DNA from: Bacillus massilinigeriensis
GTDB taxonomy: Bacteria > Bacillota > Bacilli > Bacillales > Cytobacillaceae
Length of the DNA: 64,000 nucleotides
Direction of reading: 5' to 3'
NCBI RefSeq assembly: GCF_900111815.1
Contig: NZ_LT630004.1
Span: 1,846,293 to 1,910,292 of the forward strand
The position numbers and the translations under genes are program-made. Positions 8,774-17,790 of this stretch are shown here, in pieces. Position 1 is the stretch's first letter; each line of letters opens with the position of its first letter. The notes beneath the pieces were generated by a model. The model was not told where the DNA came from. It did not search any database and saw only the letters and a list, made by a program, of their open reading frames with translations.

Positions 8774-10036
8774 TTAATCCTTGTCTTCCCGAGGTTTACT
8801 TCCCCGAAGGAAGTCTTTGTTGAAACCAGTATCTTGTCCTTTATTTCCGATTACAGCATCGGCTGTACTGATAATGCTCTTTCCAAATTTGTTTCTAAGC
8901 TTGGCGAGTGTTTCAAATAGCGGTTCTTTCTTTGCTTCCATTTCATAGGAGAAAAGATCCAATTGCTTCATTGCACTATTTGCTTCCACTAAGTGTCCCG
9001 CCGTTACCCCTAACAGCCTGACAGATTCGCCATTCCAGTTGCTAAGAAAGAGTTCTTTCGCAACAGCAAGGATTTCCTCCCTTCTCTGCACAGGATTGAC
9101 GAGTCTTCGGTTCCTTGTAATCGTTTTTCTATCTTTGTAACGGATGGTAATCGACAGGGACGTCGCAGCTACCTGCTTCCTCTTCATTCTTCCCTCAACC
9201 TGCGCAGATAATTTTCGAAACACTGCAATTAGCTCCTGCTGATTGGCTACGTCTCTCGGCAAAGTAGTGGAATTACCAATGCTTTTGAAATCATGGATGG
9301 ATTGTGGGTCCACTTTCCTTGCATCATTCCCATTGGCTCTTTCTTTCAGTCTCAATCCGTTTATTCCCAGTACTTTTTTTAGCTGAATCTCATTTGCATG
9401 TGCAAGGTCACTGATTGTGATGACAGAGATATCCCTGAGCTTTTCTGCAGATTTAACACCAATACCATGCATATCTTCAACAGGACGAGGCCAAAGAATA
9501 CGGGGAACATCCCTTTTCCGGAGAATGGTGATCCCCATAGGCTTCTTCATGTCTGACGCCATTTTAGCGAGAAACTTATTAGGGGCTATTCCAATGCTGC
9601 ATGGCAAGTCCAATTCTTCGAGGATTTGCTTTTGAATGCTCTTGGCTATTTCAATGGGAGTACCAAGTTCAGCACTATCCGTAATATCCACATACCCTTC
9701 ATCGATGGAAACCGGTTCAACAATACTTGAATATTCGCGGAGAATCTCAAACATCGCATTTGAGGCCAACCGATAGCGGTCAAAATTAGGTCTTTTCACG
9801 ATGAGATCAGGACAGAGTTTTTTTGCTTCCCATAAAGGCATGGTCGTTTTGACTCCCTTGCTCCTCGCTTCATAGCTACATGTAACGATAATTCCCCTGC
9901 GTTCTTCCGGATTTCCGGCAATCGCCAGCGGCTTACCCTTCAGTGAAGCATCATATGCCATTTCAACAGAAGCATAAAAACTATTCATATCAACATGCAA
10001 AATAACCCGCCCATTTTTAGGATACATTTCCTTCAT
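8774..10036 (-). CDS. polYB: DNA polymerase IV, Y family (YqjH/PolYB type)
   Basis: Error-prone translesion DNA polymerase. The 420-residue product has the Y-family catalytic motifs HVDMNSFYASVE (Asp16) and SIDEGYVD, the helix-hairpin-helix region MHGIGVKSAEKL, and a little-finger domain. KQLDLFSYE, about 60 residues from the end, looks like a sliding-clamp binding motif. The start is ATG 10036 behind GGGAGGTGG. The frame is open 48 bp further but without a ribosome site. It follows the B. subtilis order next to gndA. Confidence 0.94.
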   Translation of the reverse strand: MKEMYPKNGRVILHVDMNSFYASVEMAYDASLKGKPLAIAGNPEERRGIIVTCSYEARSKGVKTTMPLWEAKKLCPDLIVKRPNFDRYRLASNAMFEILREYSSIVEPVSIDEGYVDITDSAELGTPIEIAKSIQKQILEELDLPCSIGIAPNKFLAKMASDMKKPMGITILRKRDVPRILWPRPVEDMHGIGVKSAEKLRDISVITISDLAHANEIQLKKVLGINGLRLKERANGNDARKVDPQSIHDFKSIGNSTTLPRDVANQQELIAVFRKLSAQVEGRMKRKQVAATSLSITIRYKDRKTITRNRRLVNPVQRREEILAVAKELFLSNWNGESVRLLGVTAGHLVEANSAMKQLDLFSYEMEAKKEPLFETLAKLRNKFGKSIISTADAVIGNKGQDTGFNKDFLRGSKPREDKD

Positions 10037-10147
10037 CCCAACCCACCTCCCGCATCCTTTCCATTTTAGCAAAAATGCAGACATTCTGTCAGGCTCAATA
10101 AGAAAACCGCAGCGATTAAGGCCGCGGCAGTAAAAAGGAAATAATCC

Positions 10148-10279
10148 TCACCATATCGATCTTAGCTCTTTTCCTGCCATTTCACGGGCTGCATTGATTG
10201 CTCTTACAGAAAAAATTCGACTGTGGACTGAGCAAAGATAAATTTTGATGATTTTGTGACTTTTTTTATCACTTCGCAC
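10148..10279 (-). CDS. Mini-ORF (43 aa) directly following the CheW-like stop codon, same frame
   Basis: Starting with GTG 10279, immediately after the TAA of the CheW-like gene and in the same frame, 43 codons stay open to TGA 10148. The predicted peptide contains IYLCSVHSRIFSVRA and INAAREMAGKELRSIW, which looks protein-like rather than random. Its own ribosome site is weak. It could be translationally coupled, a readthrough extension of the CheW-like protein, or a remnant. Its place just upstream of polYB is where B. subtilis has the small gene yqzJ, but I cannot confirm homology. Confidence 0.4.
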   Translation of the reverse strand: MRSDKKSHKIIKIYLCSVHSRIFSVRAINAAREMAGKELRSIW

Positions 10280-10756
10280 TTAGTTGGCTTGTTCCATTTT
10301 TTCCACATACTCAGTGACTTCTCCTATCCCATCGAGCGATACAATGAGAAGTTCAGGATCAATCATCATCACCATTCGACCGTCGAAGCTGGCAATCCTC
10401 GAGAAAAAACGGTTATTTCCGCTAGCTAAGAGACTGGTCTGTTTCAAATGTTCCACAGGTATTTCCAAGATCTCTCTGGCATCCCGAACCATGATACCTG
10501 CTGAAATACCGGAAGTGTTAATAACGATAATCCTCGTTTTTTCATCTTCTTCCGTTTTCCTGCCATACAATACCATTTCGGAATCAATTACAGGAATTAA
10601 CTCTTCTCTCACCTTTGCAATACCCTTCAAATATTCGGGCATATGAGGCACATGTGTAATGCCCTCCGGTTTTTCAATCGATACCACCGCGAGAATTGGG
10701 AGGGCATATTCCTCCGAACCCGCTTGAAATACAACCGCTTGACTGTTTGCTTCCAT
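10280..10756 (-). CDS. CheW-domain protein
   Basis: Adaptor-type chemotaxis protein of 158 residues made of one CheW domain. Visible features are the opening strand QAVVFQAGSEEYALPI, the VPHMPEYLKGIAKVREELIPVID core, and the late FFSRIASFDGRMVMMIDPE strand. CheW couples chemoreceptors to the kinase CheA. No other chemotaxis gene lies in this window, so it may act in trans with a distant che operon. ATG 10756 follows GAAGGAAG. B. subtilis has unrelated genes (yqjF, yqjG) in this slot, suggesting local replacement. Confidence 0.88.
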   Translation of the reverse strand: MEANSQAVVFQAGSEEYALPILAVVSIEKPEGITHVPHMPEYLKGIAKVREELIPVIDSEMVLYGRKTEEDEKTRIIVINTSGISAGIMVRDAREILEIPVEHLKQTSLLASGNNRFFSRIASFDGRMVMMIDPELLIVSLDGIGEVTEYVEKMEQAN

Positions 10757-10825
10757 ACTGTCTGCACTTCCTTCACAATAAAATTCGCTTCCTGATAAAA
10801 TAAATATACCAAAAAAGGAAAAAGA

Positions 10826-10847
10826 AAGAGCGCAGCCTGGCGCTCTT
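10826..10847 (-). terminator. Terminator of yqjE
   Basis: Perfect stem AAGAGCGC / GCGCTCTT with a 6-nt loop. On the minus strand it is followed by a T-rich tail (complement of 10812-10825), just beyond the peptidase stop codon. Confidence 0.85.
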
Positions 10848-10855
10848 CTTAAAAT

Positions 10856-11983
10856 TTATGCTTTTGAATTCACAACTTCTTCAATAATAGCCAATACCAT
10901 TTCACCAAGCTTTTCAAGCTCTTCTATTGGCATTCTTTCGTTTGTAGTATGGATATCTTCATAGCCTACTGCTAAATTAACGGTTGGAATTCCAAAGCCT
11001 GCGATAACATTGGCATCACTCCCACCCCCGCTGTTCAACAGCTGGCAGCTGCGGCCAATTTTTGTTGCAGCTTTTCGGCCAATCTCCACCACATGGTCAC
11101 CTTCGCCAAACTTAAAGCCAGGGTACATGACATGCACTTCCACTTCTGCACGTCCTCCCATCTGTTCAGCGACAGTCTCAAAGGCTTCTTTCATTTTAGC
11201 AGCTTGGGCTTCCATTTTTTCGCCAACAAGTGAGCGAGCTTCCGCAAGAATTTCTACATAATCACATACGATATTCGTCTGGGTTCCTCCTTGGAAACGA
11301 CCGATATTTGCAGTAGTTTCCTCGTCAATCCTCCCAAGCGGCATCTTTGCAATTGCCTTTGCAGCAATGGTGATGGCAGAGATACCTCTTTCAGGGGCAA
11401 CCCCCGCATGTGCTGTTTTACCGTAAATGACCGCTGAAATTTTCGCTTGAGTAGGAGCCGCGACAATGATGTTACCGACTTTCCCATCACTATCCAGCGC
11501 GTAACCGTATTTTGCCGTCACTTTAGCAGGATCTAGTGCTTTTGCTCCCACAAGACCAGATTCTTCACCAACCGTAATGATGAACTGAATTGTCCCATGC
11601 GGAATGTTCTGTTCCTTTAGGACACGGACGGTCTCAAGCATAACAGCCAGCCCTGCTTTATCATCTGCTCCCAGGATCGTTGTGCCATCTGTCACCACAT
11701 ATCCATCTTTAATGGACGGCTTAACCCCTTTTGCAGGTATGACTGTATCCATATGGGAGGTAAAATAAATAGGATCCACGCCTTCTTTTGTGCCACTCAG
11801 CGTGCAGATGAGATTTCCTGCTCCATGACCAGTATGCTCAGTAGTATCATCTTCAAAAACATCCACTCCAAGGTCAGTGAATTTTTGTTTCAACACTTTT
11901 GCGATTTCTGCTTCGTATTTCGTCTCCGAATCAATCTTGACCAATTCTAGAAATTCATTCAATAAACGCTCTTTATTGATCAT
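10856..11983 (-). CDS. yqjE: Zinc aminopeptidase/tripeptidase-like protein (YqjE, PepT/M20 type)
   Basis: Probable dinuclear zinc exopeptidase or deacylase of the M20/PepT group, cytoplasmic. The 375-residue protein shows the metal motif TSHMDTV near residue 75, the bridging aspartate in LGADDKAGLA and the catalytic glutamates in GEESGLVGAK. The C-terminal SGGGSDANVI motif is typical of these peptidases. ATG 11983 follows ACTGGAGG. It lies 72 bp after pccB on the same strand without a clear terminator, so it may end the mce-pccB transcript. Substrate is not known. Confidence 0.9.
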   Translation of the reverse strand: MINKERLLNEFLELVKIDSETKYEAEIAKVLKQKFTDLGVDVFEDDTTEHTGHGAGNLICTLSGTKEGVDPIYFTSHMDTVIPAKGVKPSIKDGYVVTDGTTILGADDKAGLAVMLETVRVLKEQNIPHGTIQFIITVGEESGLVGAKALDPAKVTAKYGYALDSDGKVGNIIVAAPTQAKISAVIYGKTAHAGVAPERGISAITIAAKAIAKMPLGRIDEETTANIGRFQGGTQTNIVCDYVEILAEARSLVGEKMEAQAAKMKEAFETVAEQMGGRAEVEVHVMYPGFKFGEGDHVVEIGRKAATKIGRSCQLLNSGGGSDANVIAGFGIPTVNLAVGYEDIHTTNERMPIEELEKLGEMVLAIIEEVVNSKA

Positions 11984-12055
11984 GTTAATACCTCCAGTTA
12001 TGTAGATGCAACTCCAGTATACCGCCAGTTTATCCCATCATTCAAATTCTTTTTC

Positions 12056-13606
12056 CTAAAGAGGGATATTCCCGTGCTTTTTGCCGGGACGTGACTCTTT
12101 TTTCGTCCTTAACATCTCCAATGCTTGGATGATTTTAATCCTCGTATCCCTTGGATCAATGACATCATCAACCATTCCCCTGCTTGCCGCTACATAGGGG
12201 TTAGCAAATTTTTCTCGGTATTCATTGATTTTTTGTTCTCGCACAGCCTCCGGGTTCGCGCTGTTCTGAATTTCCCGAGCAAAAATGATATTGGCAGCTC
12301 CCTGTGGCCCCATGACAGCAATTTCCGCATTCGGCCAAGAAAACACAAGATCCGCTCCGATCGATTTACTGTTCAATGCAACATACGCCCCGCCATAGGC
12401 TTTCCGTAAGATCACTGTAAGCTTAGGCACCGTCGCTTCCGAGTATGCATAAAGAATCTTCGCACCATGACGGATAATCCCCCCATGTTCCTGTTTTATT
12501 CCCGGGAAGAATCCTGTTACATCCTCGAATGTAATAATCGGGATATTGAAGGAATCACAAAAGCGTATGAACCGAGCTGCCTTATCAGAAGAATCAATGT
12601 CCAACCCGCCAGCCATAAACTTCGGCTGGTTACACACAAGACCGACGACTTCCCCCTTCACTCTTGCAAGTCCGATCACAATGTTTTTCGCAAAATCCTT
12701 TTGAATCTCAAGGAAACTTTCCTCATCTACAACCTGCTCAATCACTTTGCGGACATCATAAGGCCGGACTGCATCAAATGGCACAACATCCGTTAAATCC
12801 GGACGGTAATCATCCAAGCTGTCTGCTTCAAGCCGCGGTGGTTTTTCTTCATAGCTCTGAGGCAGGTAGTTAAGAAGCGCCCTTACCATTTCAAGAGTTT
12901 CTTCCTCTGACTCTGCACGGAAATGCGCATTCCCGCTGATCGTATTATGTACCCGTGCACCGCCAAGGTCCTCCGAAGAAATCTTCTCTCCTGTCACCGT
13001 TTCAATCACTTTCGGTCCTGTGATGAACATTTGACTTGTTTTCTCCACCATGAAGACGAAATCAGTGATAGCAGGGGAATATACGGCTCCACCTGCACAT
13101 GGGCCCATAATGACAGAGATTTGTGGTATAACACCGGAATAAATAGAGTTCCGGTAGAAAATTTGTCCATAACCATCAAGGGATACAACACCCTCTTGGA
13201 TCCTTGCTCCACCTGAATCGTTCAAGCCAATGAATGGAGCACGATTTTTGGCCGCCAAATCCATTACATTTGCAATTTTTTTCGCGTGCATTTCCCCTAG
13301 TGCTCCACCAAAAACGGTAAAATCCTGTGAAAACAAGTATATAGGACGTCCATTTACCTTGCCGTACCCAGTTACAACACCATCCCCAGGTCCTTTTTGA
13401 TTCTCAAGACCAAAGTCCGAACAGCGATGTTCAATGAAAGGGTTGAGCTCAATGAAACTGCCTGGGTCAACAAGAAGCTCGATCCTTTCCCTTGCCGTTA
13501 GCTTTCCTTTTTCGTGCTGCTTTTCTATTCTCTCGTCACCGCCGCCCAATTCGATTTCCCGCTTGCGGTCATATAGTTCATTAATATCGTTGTATATATC
13601 ACTCAT
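12056..13606 (-). CDS. pccB: Propionyl-CoA carboxylase-type carboxyltransferase, beta subunit
   Basis: Carboxyltransferase that moves CO2 from biotin to propionyl-CoA, giving methylmalonyl-CoA. The 516-residue protein has the two acyl-CoA/biotin domains: GGALGEMHAKKIANVMDLA and the GPCAGGAVYSPA oxyanion region in the first half, and AGGLDIDSSDKAARFI and RKAYGGAYVAL in the second. ATG 13606 overlaps the mce stop by 8 bp behind GAGGGAGAGG; an in-frame extension has no support. No dedicated biotin carboxylase subunit adjoins it. Pairing with the epimerase and with mutAB 6-10 kb away indicates propionate catabolism. Confidence 0.94.
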   Translation of the reverse strand: MSDIYNDINELYDRKREIELGGGDERIEKQHEKGKLTARERIELLVDPGSFIELNPFIEHRCSDFGLENQKGPGDGVVTGYGKVNGRPIYLFSQDFTVFGGALGEMHAKKIANVMDLAAKNRAPFIGLNDSGGARIQEGVVSLDGYGQIFYRNSIYSGVIPQISVIMGPCAGGAVYSPAITDFVFMVEKTSQMFITGPKVIETVTGEKISSEDLGGARVHNTISGNAHFRAESEEETLEMVRALLNYLPQSYEEKPPRLEADSLDDYRPDLTDVVPFDAVRPYDVRKVIEQVVDEESFLEIQKDFAKNIVIGLARVKGEVVGLVCNQPKFMAGGLDIDSSDKAARFIRFCDSFNIPIITFEDVTGFFPGIKQEHGGIIRHGAKILYAYSEATVPKLTVILRKAYGGAYVALNSKSIGADLVFSWPNAEIAVMGPQGAANIIFAREIQNSANPEAVREQKINEYREKFANPYVAASRGMVDDVIDPRDTRIKIIQALEMLRTKKESRPGKKHGNIPL

Positions 13607-14018
13607 GGCCCTCTCCCTCTTTTTTCTCGCAGAGTTCAAATAAAACGCTTCCAGTAGACTTAGGATGCATGAAGGCCACCAATGCATTTCCTGCACCTGT
13701 CTTAGGAGTGTCATGAATCATGAATATTCCTTTTTCACTTATTTCTTTAATCCTATCTTCTATGGACTCTACCCCTAGTGCCACATGATGGATTCCTTCG
13801 CCCCGTTTTTCAATAAACTTTGCTACAGGGCTTTCTTGATCAGTCGGTTCTAATAACTCGATTTTCGTTTCACCAACTTTTATAAAAGCCACTCTCACCT
13901 TTTGGCTCTCCACGTTTTCGACCCCTGCCAATTCAAGCTGAAGGACGTCCGTATAGAATGGAAGGGACTGCTCTAGCGATTTGACAGCCACTCCGATATG
14001 ATCGACCTTGTTAATCAT
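13599..14018 (-). CDS. mce: Methylmalonyl-CoA epimerase
   Basis: Interconverts S- and R-methylmalonyl-CoA, linking the carboxylase to the mutase. The 139-residue glyoxalase-fold protein has the metal residues in VDHIGVAV (His7), the central HHVALGV and the C-terminal VLFELCE. ATG 14018 lies behind TTGGAGGGAA, giving family length; the longer open frame upstream runs through the divergent prli42 promoter and is not coding. The ATGAGTGA overlap with pccB implies translational coupling. Confidence 0.95.
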   Translation of the reverse strand: MINKVDHIGVAVKSLEQSLPFYTDVLQLELAGVENVESQKVRVAFIKVGETKIELLEPTDQESPVAKFIEKRGEGIHHVALGVESIEDRIKEISEKGIFMIHDTPKTGAGNALVAFMHPKSTGSVLFELCEKKEGEGHE

Positions 14019-14109
14019 CCCATTCCCTCCAAACAAAATACAATTCAAAATAAAGACAATCATTTGATTATTCGACAAAAAAGACGAAAACCCTTCTTTT
14101 ACATGCAGG

Positions 14110-14138
14110 TTGTTGAATTCCAAACTAGCATGTAAAAT
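14110..14138 (+). promoter_or_regulatory. Sigma-A promoter of prli42
   Basis: TTGTTG (14110-14115), a 17-nt spacer and TAAAAT (14133-14138), 33 bp before the prli42 start codon. Confidence 0.65.
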
Positions 14139-14171
14139 AGTAGACAAGCATAGTATAAGGAGGAATTTTGT

Positions 14172-14267
14172 GTGGGAAACAAAAAGATGCGAAAATTTAT
14201 CGTTTATACGATGCTTTTGGTCATGCTTGCTTCCACTCTGCTGCTCGGAATATCTTCTTTCATGTGA
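14172..14267 (+). CDS. prli42: Prli42-like stressosome-anchoring miniprotein
   Basis: A 31-residue single-pass membrane protein. GTG 14172 follows a strong AAGGAGG (14158-14164). A short basic head (GNKKMRK) precedes the hydrophobic segment FIVYTMLLVMLASTLLLGIS. Size, charge pattern and the ...LASTLL.G... segment match Prli42, the Listeria miniprotein that tethers the stressosome to the membrane and has orthologs across Bacillales. It is divergent from mce and has its own promoter and terminator. The family is assigned from memory of its pattern; the gene itself is well supported. Confidence 0.75.
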   Translation: MGNKKMRKFIVYTMLLVMLASTLLLGISSFM

Positions 14268-14348
14268 GACGGACATTTCAACTGCCTTGAAGGTATAATG
14301 TGAGGACAGAATTACTGAAGCAATTTTCCAAAATAGTAGAAATGATAA

Positions 14349-14395
14349 GGGACTTTCCACTATCGAGTATTCGACAATTGGAAAGCCCCTTTTTT
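14349..14395 (+). terminator. Terminator of prli42
   Basis: GGGaCTTTCCA...TGGAAAGcCCC stem followed by six T, downstream of prli42. Confidence 0.85.
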
Positions 14396-14416
14396 CATCT
14401 TCCTATACATATATAT

Positions 14417-15394
14417 TTATGCCTTAGCAAGCTTACCTGCACTACGCAAACCCTTAAAAGAACGCTTCAAAAGAAGAAAGGATTCCATCTCATTTAAAAA
14501 ATTGAGCAAGGCTGCCCTCGCTTCAAATTCTTCCCTTGATTTCGGCAGCTCCATGTTTTCAAATTCCTTCCTCATCCTCATTAACTTTTCCAAATGATAG
14601 AGCACCTTGTTCCCAGGATTAATTCCTTCGGAAAGGGTCTCTACGAAAGCAGCAACCATCTTAGCCTGCTCCACCTGATGAGGAATGGAAGTAACTGCTG
14701 GAAGTACTCTTTCAATGATGTCAAATTGCTTCTCACGAATTTTAAAGTATTGGTAGTATAGGTCATCATCTCTAAAGAAATGATTTTCGATATCTTGAAA
14801 GGACAATGTCTTCGCTTCATTGATAAGCCTTGCGGTCTCAGGCAGCTCTCTCCCATCCCAGTTGCTATCCCCACATTCAAGATACTTAGAAATTTCCTTC
14901 AATATCATTCGGAAGTTTTCTTCAATCTCCCTCCTATACGTTTCCAGCCTATCTTCTGAACTTGGCATATACAGATTCATAACTAAAGCGACCCCTATTC
15001 CGACAGTAATCAGGCCTAACTCCTCCATGAGAAAACCTGAAGTAACCCTTCCATTCATATAAATATGAAGAATGATGACACTGCTCGACACAATCCCTTC
15101 ACTTGCTCCCGCCTTCACGGCAGTTGGAATGAAGAAAAGGAGCATAAGGCCGATGACAAGAGGATGATAGGAAAGCACTTCAAAAAAAGCGACAGAAAAT
15201 ATGATGGCAATGGCACAGGCGAGAAATCTCGACCAAGCAGCCTTCAATGATTGTTTCTTTGTAACCTGTATGCATAGGATGGTGATAATACCAGCAGAGG
15301 CGAAGTTTTGAAAGCCAAAGTATTGTGCAATCATCATGGACAGAACCGTGCCGAGTGCTGTTTTGACTGTTCGATAACCAATCTTGAATTTCAT
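14417..15394 (-). CDS. yqjA: Aromatic acid exporter-family membrane protein YqjA
   Basis: Integral membrane protein of 325 residues with an N-terminal bundle of about five to six hydrophobic segments (roughly residues 5-145: SMMIAQYFGF, FLACAIAIIFSVAFF, LVIGLMLLFFIPTAV, LGLITVGIGVALVMNLY). A soluble C-terminal domain rich in acidic and basic residues follows, as in the ArAE/DUF939 family. Substrate is unproven. ATG 15394 behind CGGGAGT was chosen because it places the first membrane helix at the usual point. The gene keeps the B. subtilis order between mce and the art operon. Confidence 0.88.
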   Translation of the reverse strand: MKFKIGYRTVKTALGTVLSMMIAQYFGFQNFASAGIITILCIQVTKKQSLKAAWSRFLACAIAIIFSVAFFEVLSYHPLVIGLMLLFFIPTAVKAGASEGIVSSSVIILHIYMNGRVTSGFLMEELGLITVGIGVALVMNLYMPSSEDRLETYRREIEENFRMILKEISKYLECGDSNWDGRELPETARLINEAKTLSFQDIENHFFRDDDLYYQYFKIREKQFDIIERVLPAVTSIPHQVEQAKMVAAFVETLSEGINPGNKVLYHLEKLMRMRKEFENMELPKSREEFEARAALLNFLNEMESFLLLKRSFKGLRSAGKLAKA

Positions 15395-15481
15395 AAAATA
15401 CTCCCGACAATGATTTTCATTCATTATATAACAATCACGCAAAAGACGAAAATGTTTATCCTTTTTTACGTGAAAGAGAAA

Positions 15482-15527
15482 GCAGCAACACGGATTCCTT
15501 TTATAAAAAAGATTCCCGCATTGCTGC
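15482..15527 (-). terminator. Terminator of art operon
   Basis: GCAGCAA...TTGCTGC stem extended inward by GGAATC / GATTCC, between the artM stop and yqjA. The T-tail on the minus strand is modest (TTTCTC). Confidence 0.6.
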
Positions 15528-15564
15528 ATTTTTCAGTTCACTGATTTCTATTCTTTTTCCGATC

Positions 15565-16287
15565 CTATAACAGCTTTTCCAAAAACTCTTTTGCTCTTTT
15601 GCTTTTGGGAGAATGAAAGAACGCATCAGGAGAAGCGTCTTCGATTAACCGGCCGCCATCAAGGAAAAGGACTCGATCAGCGGCTTCCCTTGCAAAGCCC
15701 ATTTCATGCGTGACAATAATCATGGTCATGCCGCTATGGGCAAGCGACTTCATCACCTCAAGCACTTCTTTCACCATTTCCGGATCAAGCGCTGAAGTAG
15801 GTTCATCAAAAAGCATAATAGCAGGCTCCATTGCCAGTGCCCTGGCAATCGCAACCCTTTGCTTCTGGCCACCTGAAAGTCTTGTTGGATATTCCGAAGC
15901 CTTATCGGAAAGCCCAACTTTTGTTAAAAGGTCGCGAGCCCTCCCTTCCGCATCTTGCCTTCTAACCCCCCTTACACGAATGGGAGCATACATTATATTT
16001 TGCAGGACATTCATATGCGGAAAAAGGTGAAAGTGTTGGAATACCATGCCGATATTTTCCCGTACCTTCGAAATACTGGTTGCTTTATCAGTAATATCCT
16101 TTCCATTGATGGATATATAGCCATCATTCGCTTCTTCTAAAAGGTTGAGGCAGCGAAGAAAAGTAGATTTTCCTGAACCAGATGGACCGATGACGGCTAC
16201 CACTTCCCCCTCTTTTATACTAACATCGATACCTTTTAAAACTTCCAGTCTGCCAAAAGATTTATGCAATTTATGCACTTTAATCAC
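15565..16287 (-). CDS. artM: Amino-acid ABC transporter, ATP-binding protein (ArtM-type)
   Basis: Cytoplasmic ATPase of a polar amino-acid importer, arginine by synteny with B. subtilis artPQM. The 240 residues show Walker [10 protein letters not shown], the ABC signature [15 protein letters not shown], Walker [14 protein letters not shown] and the switch histidine in VTHEM. It starts with GTG 16287 behind AGGAGGATGAGG and overlaps the artQ stop by 8 bp, so translation is coupled. Last gene of the operon. Confidence 0.94.
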   Translation of the reverse strand: MIKVHKLHKSFGRLEVLKGIDVSIKEGEVVAVIGPSGSGKSTFLRCLNLLEEANDGYISINGKDITDKATSISKVRENIGMVFQHFHLFPHMNVLQNIMYAPIRVRGVRRQDAEGRARDLLTKVGLSDKASEYPTRLSGGQKQRVAIARALAMEPAIMLFDEPTSALDPEMVKEVLEVMKSLAHSGMTMIIVTHEMGFAREAADRVLFLDGGRLIEDASPDAFFHSPKSKRAKEFLEKLL

Positions 16288-16939
16288 ACTGCCTCATCCT
16301 CCTCTCAACAATTTTACCAAGCAGCGTGAGAGCCATTACAAGGCAATAATAAATCAAGCCAGCAAACATCAATGGTTCAAGAAACCGAAACTTATCTCCT
16401 CCTACAATATAGGCGCGCCTCATCACATCTGTAACTGCTATCGTGGAAACGATCGCTGACTCTTTTGTCAAGGTAATAAATTCATTTATAAGTGCTGGCA
16501 GGATATTTTTCAAAGCCTGTGGCAGGATTATATCTTTCATCCTGCTTTTATATGGAATACCTAATGCCATTGCTGCTTCTGTCTGTCCCTTGTCTACCGC
16601 AAGTATTCCCGCCCTGATGATTTCAGAAATATAGGCAGCAGAGTTCAAGGCAAAGGAGATAACAGCTGCGGTATACGGCTCAATTTCATAACCTATGATT
16701 TGCGGTGCTCCATAGTAAATGAGCATAAGCTGTAAAATTAATGGTGTTCCCCTAAATATCGATGTATAGATGTCAGCAAGCAAGACTAAAACTTGCAATC
16801 TACTAATTTTCAGGAGTGCCAGCAAGATCCCGAACAGAAATCCGAGCAGCCCGGAAACGAGGACAATCTCAAGCGTTACAACTACTCCTTTTAAGATATA
16901 GGGGAGGGATGGAACTAAGGCTGTAAAATCAAGGTTCAT
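16280..16939 (-). CDS. artQ: Amino-acid ABC transporter permease (ArtQ-type)
   Basis: Membrane permease of 219 residues of the His/Glu/Arg family. It has about five transmembrane segments and the cytoplasmic EAA loop that docks on ArtM ([21 protein letters not shown]). ATG 16939 was preferred over ATG 16963 because AGAGGAA sits between them at suitable spacing and the length then equals the family norm. It lies 36 bp downstream of artP. Confidence 0.93.
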   Translation of the reverse strand: MNLDFTALVPSLPYILKGVVVTLEIVLVSGLLGFLFGILLALLKISRLQVLVLLADIYTSIFRGTPLILQLMLIYYGAPQIIGYEIEPYTAAVISFALNSAAYISEIIRAGILAVDKGQTEAAMALGIPYKSRMKDIILPQALKNILPALINEFITLTKESAIVSTIAVTDVMRRAYIVGGDKFRFLEPLMFAGLIYYCLVMALTLLGKIVERRMRQCD

Positions 16940-16975
16940 GCAAAGTCCGTTCCTCTCTGTCATAATAATGCTGTC

Positions 16976-17767
16976 TTATTTTCCGCCAAACCATTTCACA
17001 ACAAGCTTGTCCACTTCGCCATTTGATAGCTTTTCTTTCAGCACGCTGTTAAATTCTTTTGTGAGTTCACTATTTTTCGGGAAAGCAATAGCAGAACCAG
17101 CTTCTTCATCATTTCCTTTAATCGCAGCCCCATAAAGGTCAGGGTTCTTTTTAAAATAGCCATTTGCAACAGTATCTTCTATTATTACTGCATCCACTCT
17201 CCCTGATTTGAGCTCCTGTATTAGCTCCGGAATACGATTTCGTGTTTCGATTTTCAAATCGAGTAATTTTGCCAATTCTTTTGCTTTATCTTCCTGAATC
17301 GAAGCCAACTGAACTCCGACTGTTTTCCCTTTTAAACTGCTTTCTGATTTCATTTTGCTCTTTTTTTGTGAAACGATCATGTGCCTCGCTGTATAATATA
17401 CATCACTGAAATCAACGCTTTTCTTTCTATCATCAGTAGGTGTCATTCCAGCCATGACAAAGTCAATCTGATTTGCCTGCAACGCAGGAATAAGGCCGTT
17501 AAAATCAATATCCTTCACTTCTACTTCATAACCAAGTTCGCCTGCTACAAGTTTTGCAAGATCAATATCAAAACCAATAATTTCATCGCTTTTTGCTGTA
17601 TCAACAAACTCAAATGGTGGGTAATCAGAAGAGGTGCCCATCGTTAGCACTTTTTTCTCCTCACCTTCCGTACTTGATGCTTTCATTTTTGATTCCTTAC
17701 TACTACCGCACGCAGCTAACAGAAAAATTAGCGTTACTGCGAGGAGCATACTAACTGCCTTCTTCAT
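16976..17767 (-). CDS. artP: Amino-acid ABC transporter substrate-binding lipoprotein (ArtP-type)
   Basis: Extracellular solute-binding lipoprotein of 263 residues. The signal peptide ends in the lipobox LAAC with Cys20. The mature part is a type-3 periplasmic-binding domain (SDYPPFEFVD, GFDIDLAKLVAGELGY, DFVMAGMTPT), typical of polar amino-acid binders. Arginine specificity is inferred from synteny only. ATG 17767 follows TAGGGGGAAA. A promoter lies about 50 bp upstream, with a palindromic ATGAATTCAT between promoter and gene that could bind ArgR. Confidence 0.92.
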   Translation of the reverse strand: MKKAVSMLLAVTLIFLLAACGSSKESKMKASSTEGEEKKVLTMGTSSDYPPFEFVDTAKSDEIIGFDIDLAKLVAGELGYEVEVKDIDFNGLIPALQANQIDFVMAGMTPTDDRKKSVDFSDVYYTARHMIVSQKKSKMKSESSLKGKTVGVQLASIQEDKAKELAKLLDLKIETRNRIPELIQELKSGRVDAVIIEDTVANGYFKKNPDLYGAAIKGNDEEAGSAIAFPKNSELTKEFNSVLKEKLSNGEVDKLVVKWFGGK

Positions 17768-17790
17768 TTTTTGTTTTCCCCCTATAGCTT

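Noticed and set aside
14071-14077. 0A box (TGTCGAA) ahead of mce, and a similar one at 38307-38313 between recN and spoIVB
   Set aside because: A 7-mer of this kind is expected several times by chance in 64 kb on two strands. Only the set upstream of spo0A has supporting promoter context.
14110-14298. 62-codon plus-strand frame overlapping the prli42 region
   Set aside because: It lies in another frame, has no ribosome site and spans the promoter; the 31-codon prli42 frame fits the strong AAGGAGG.
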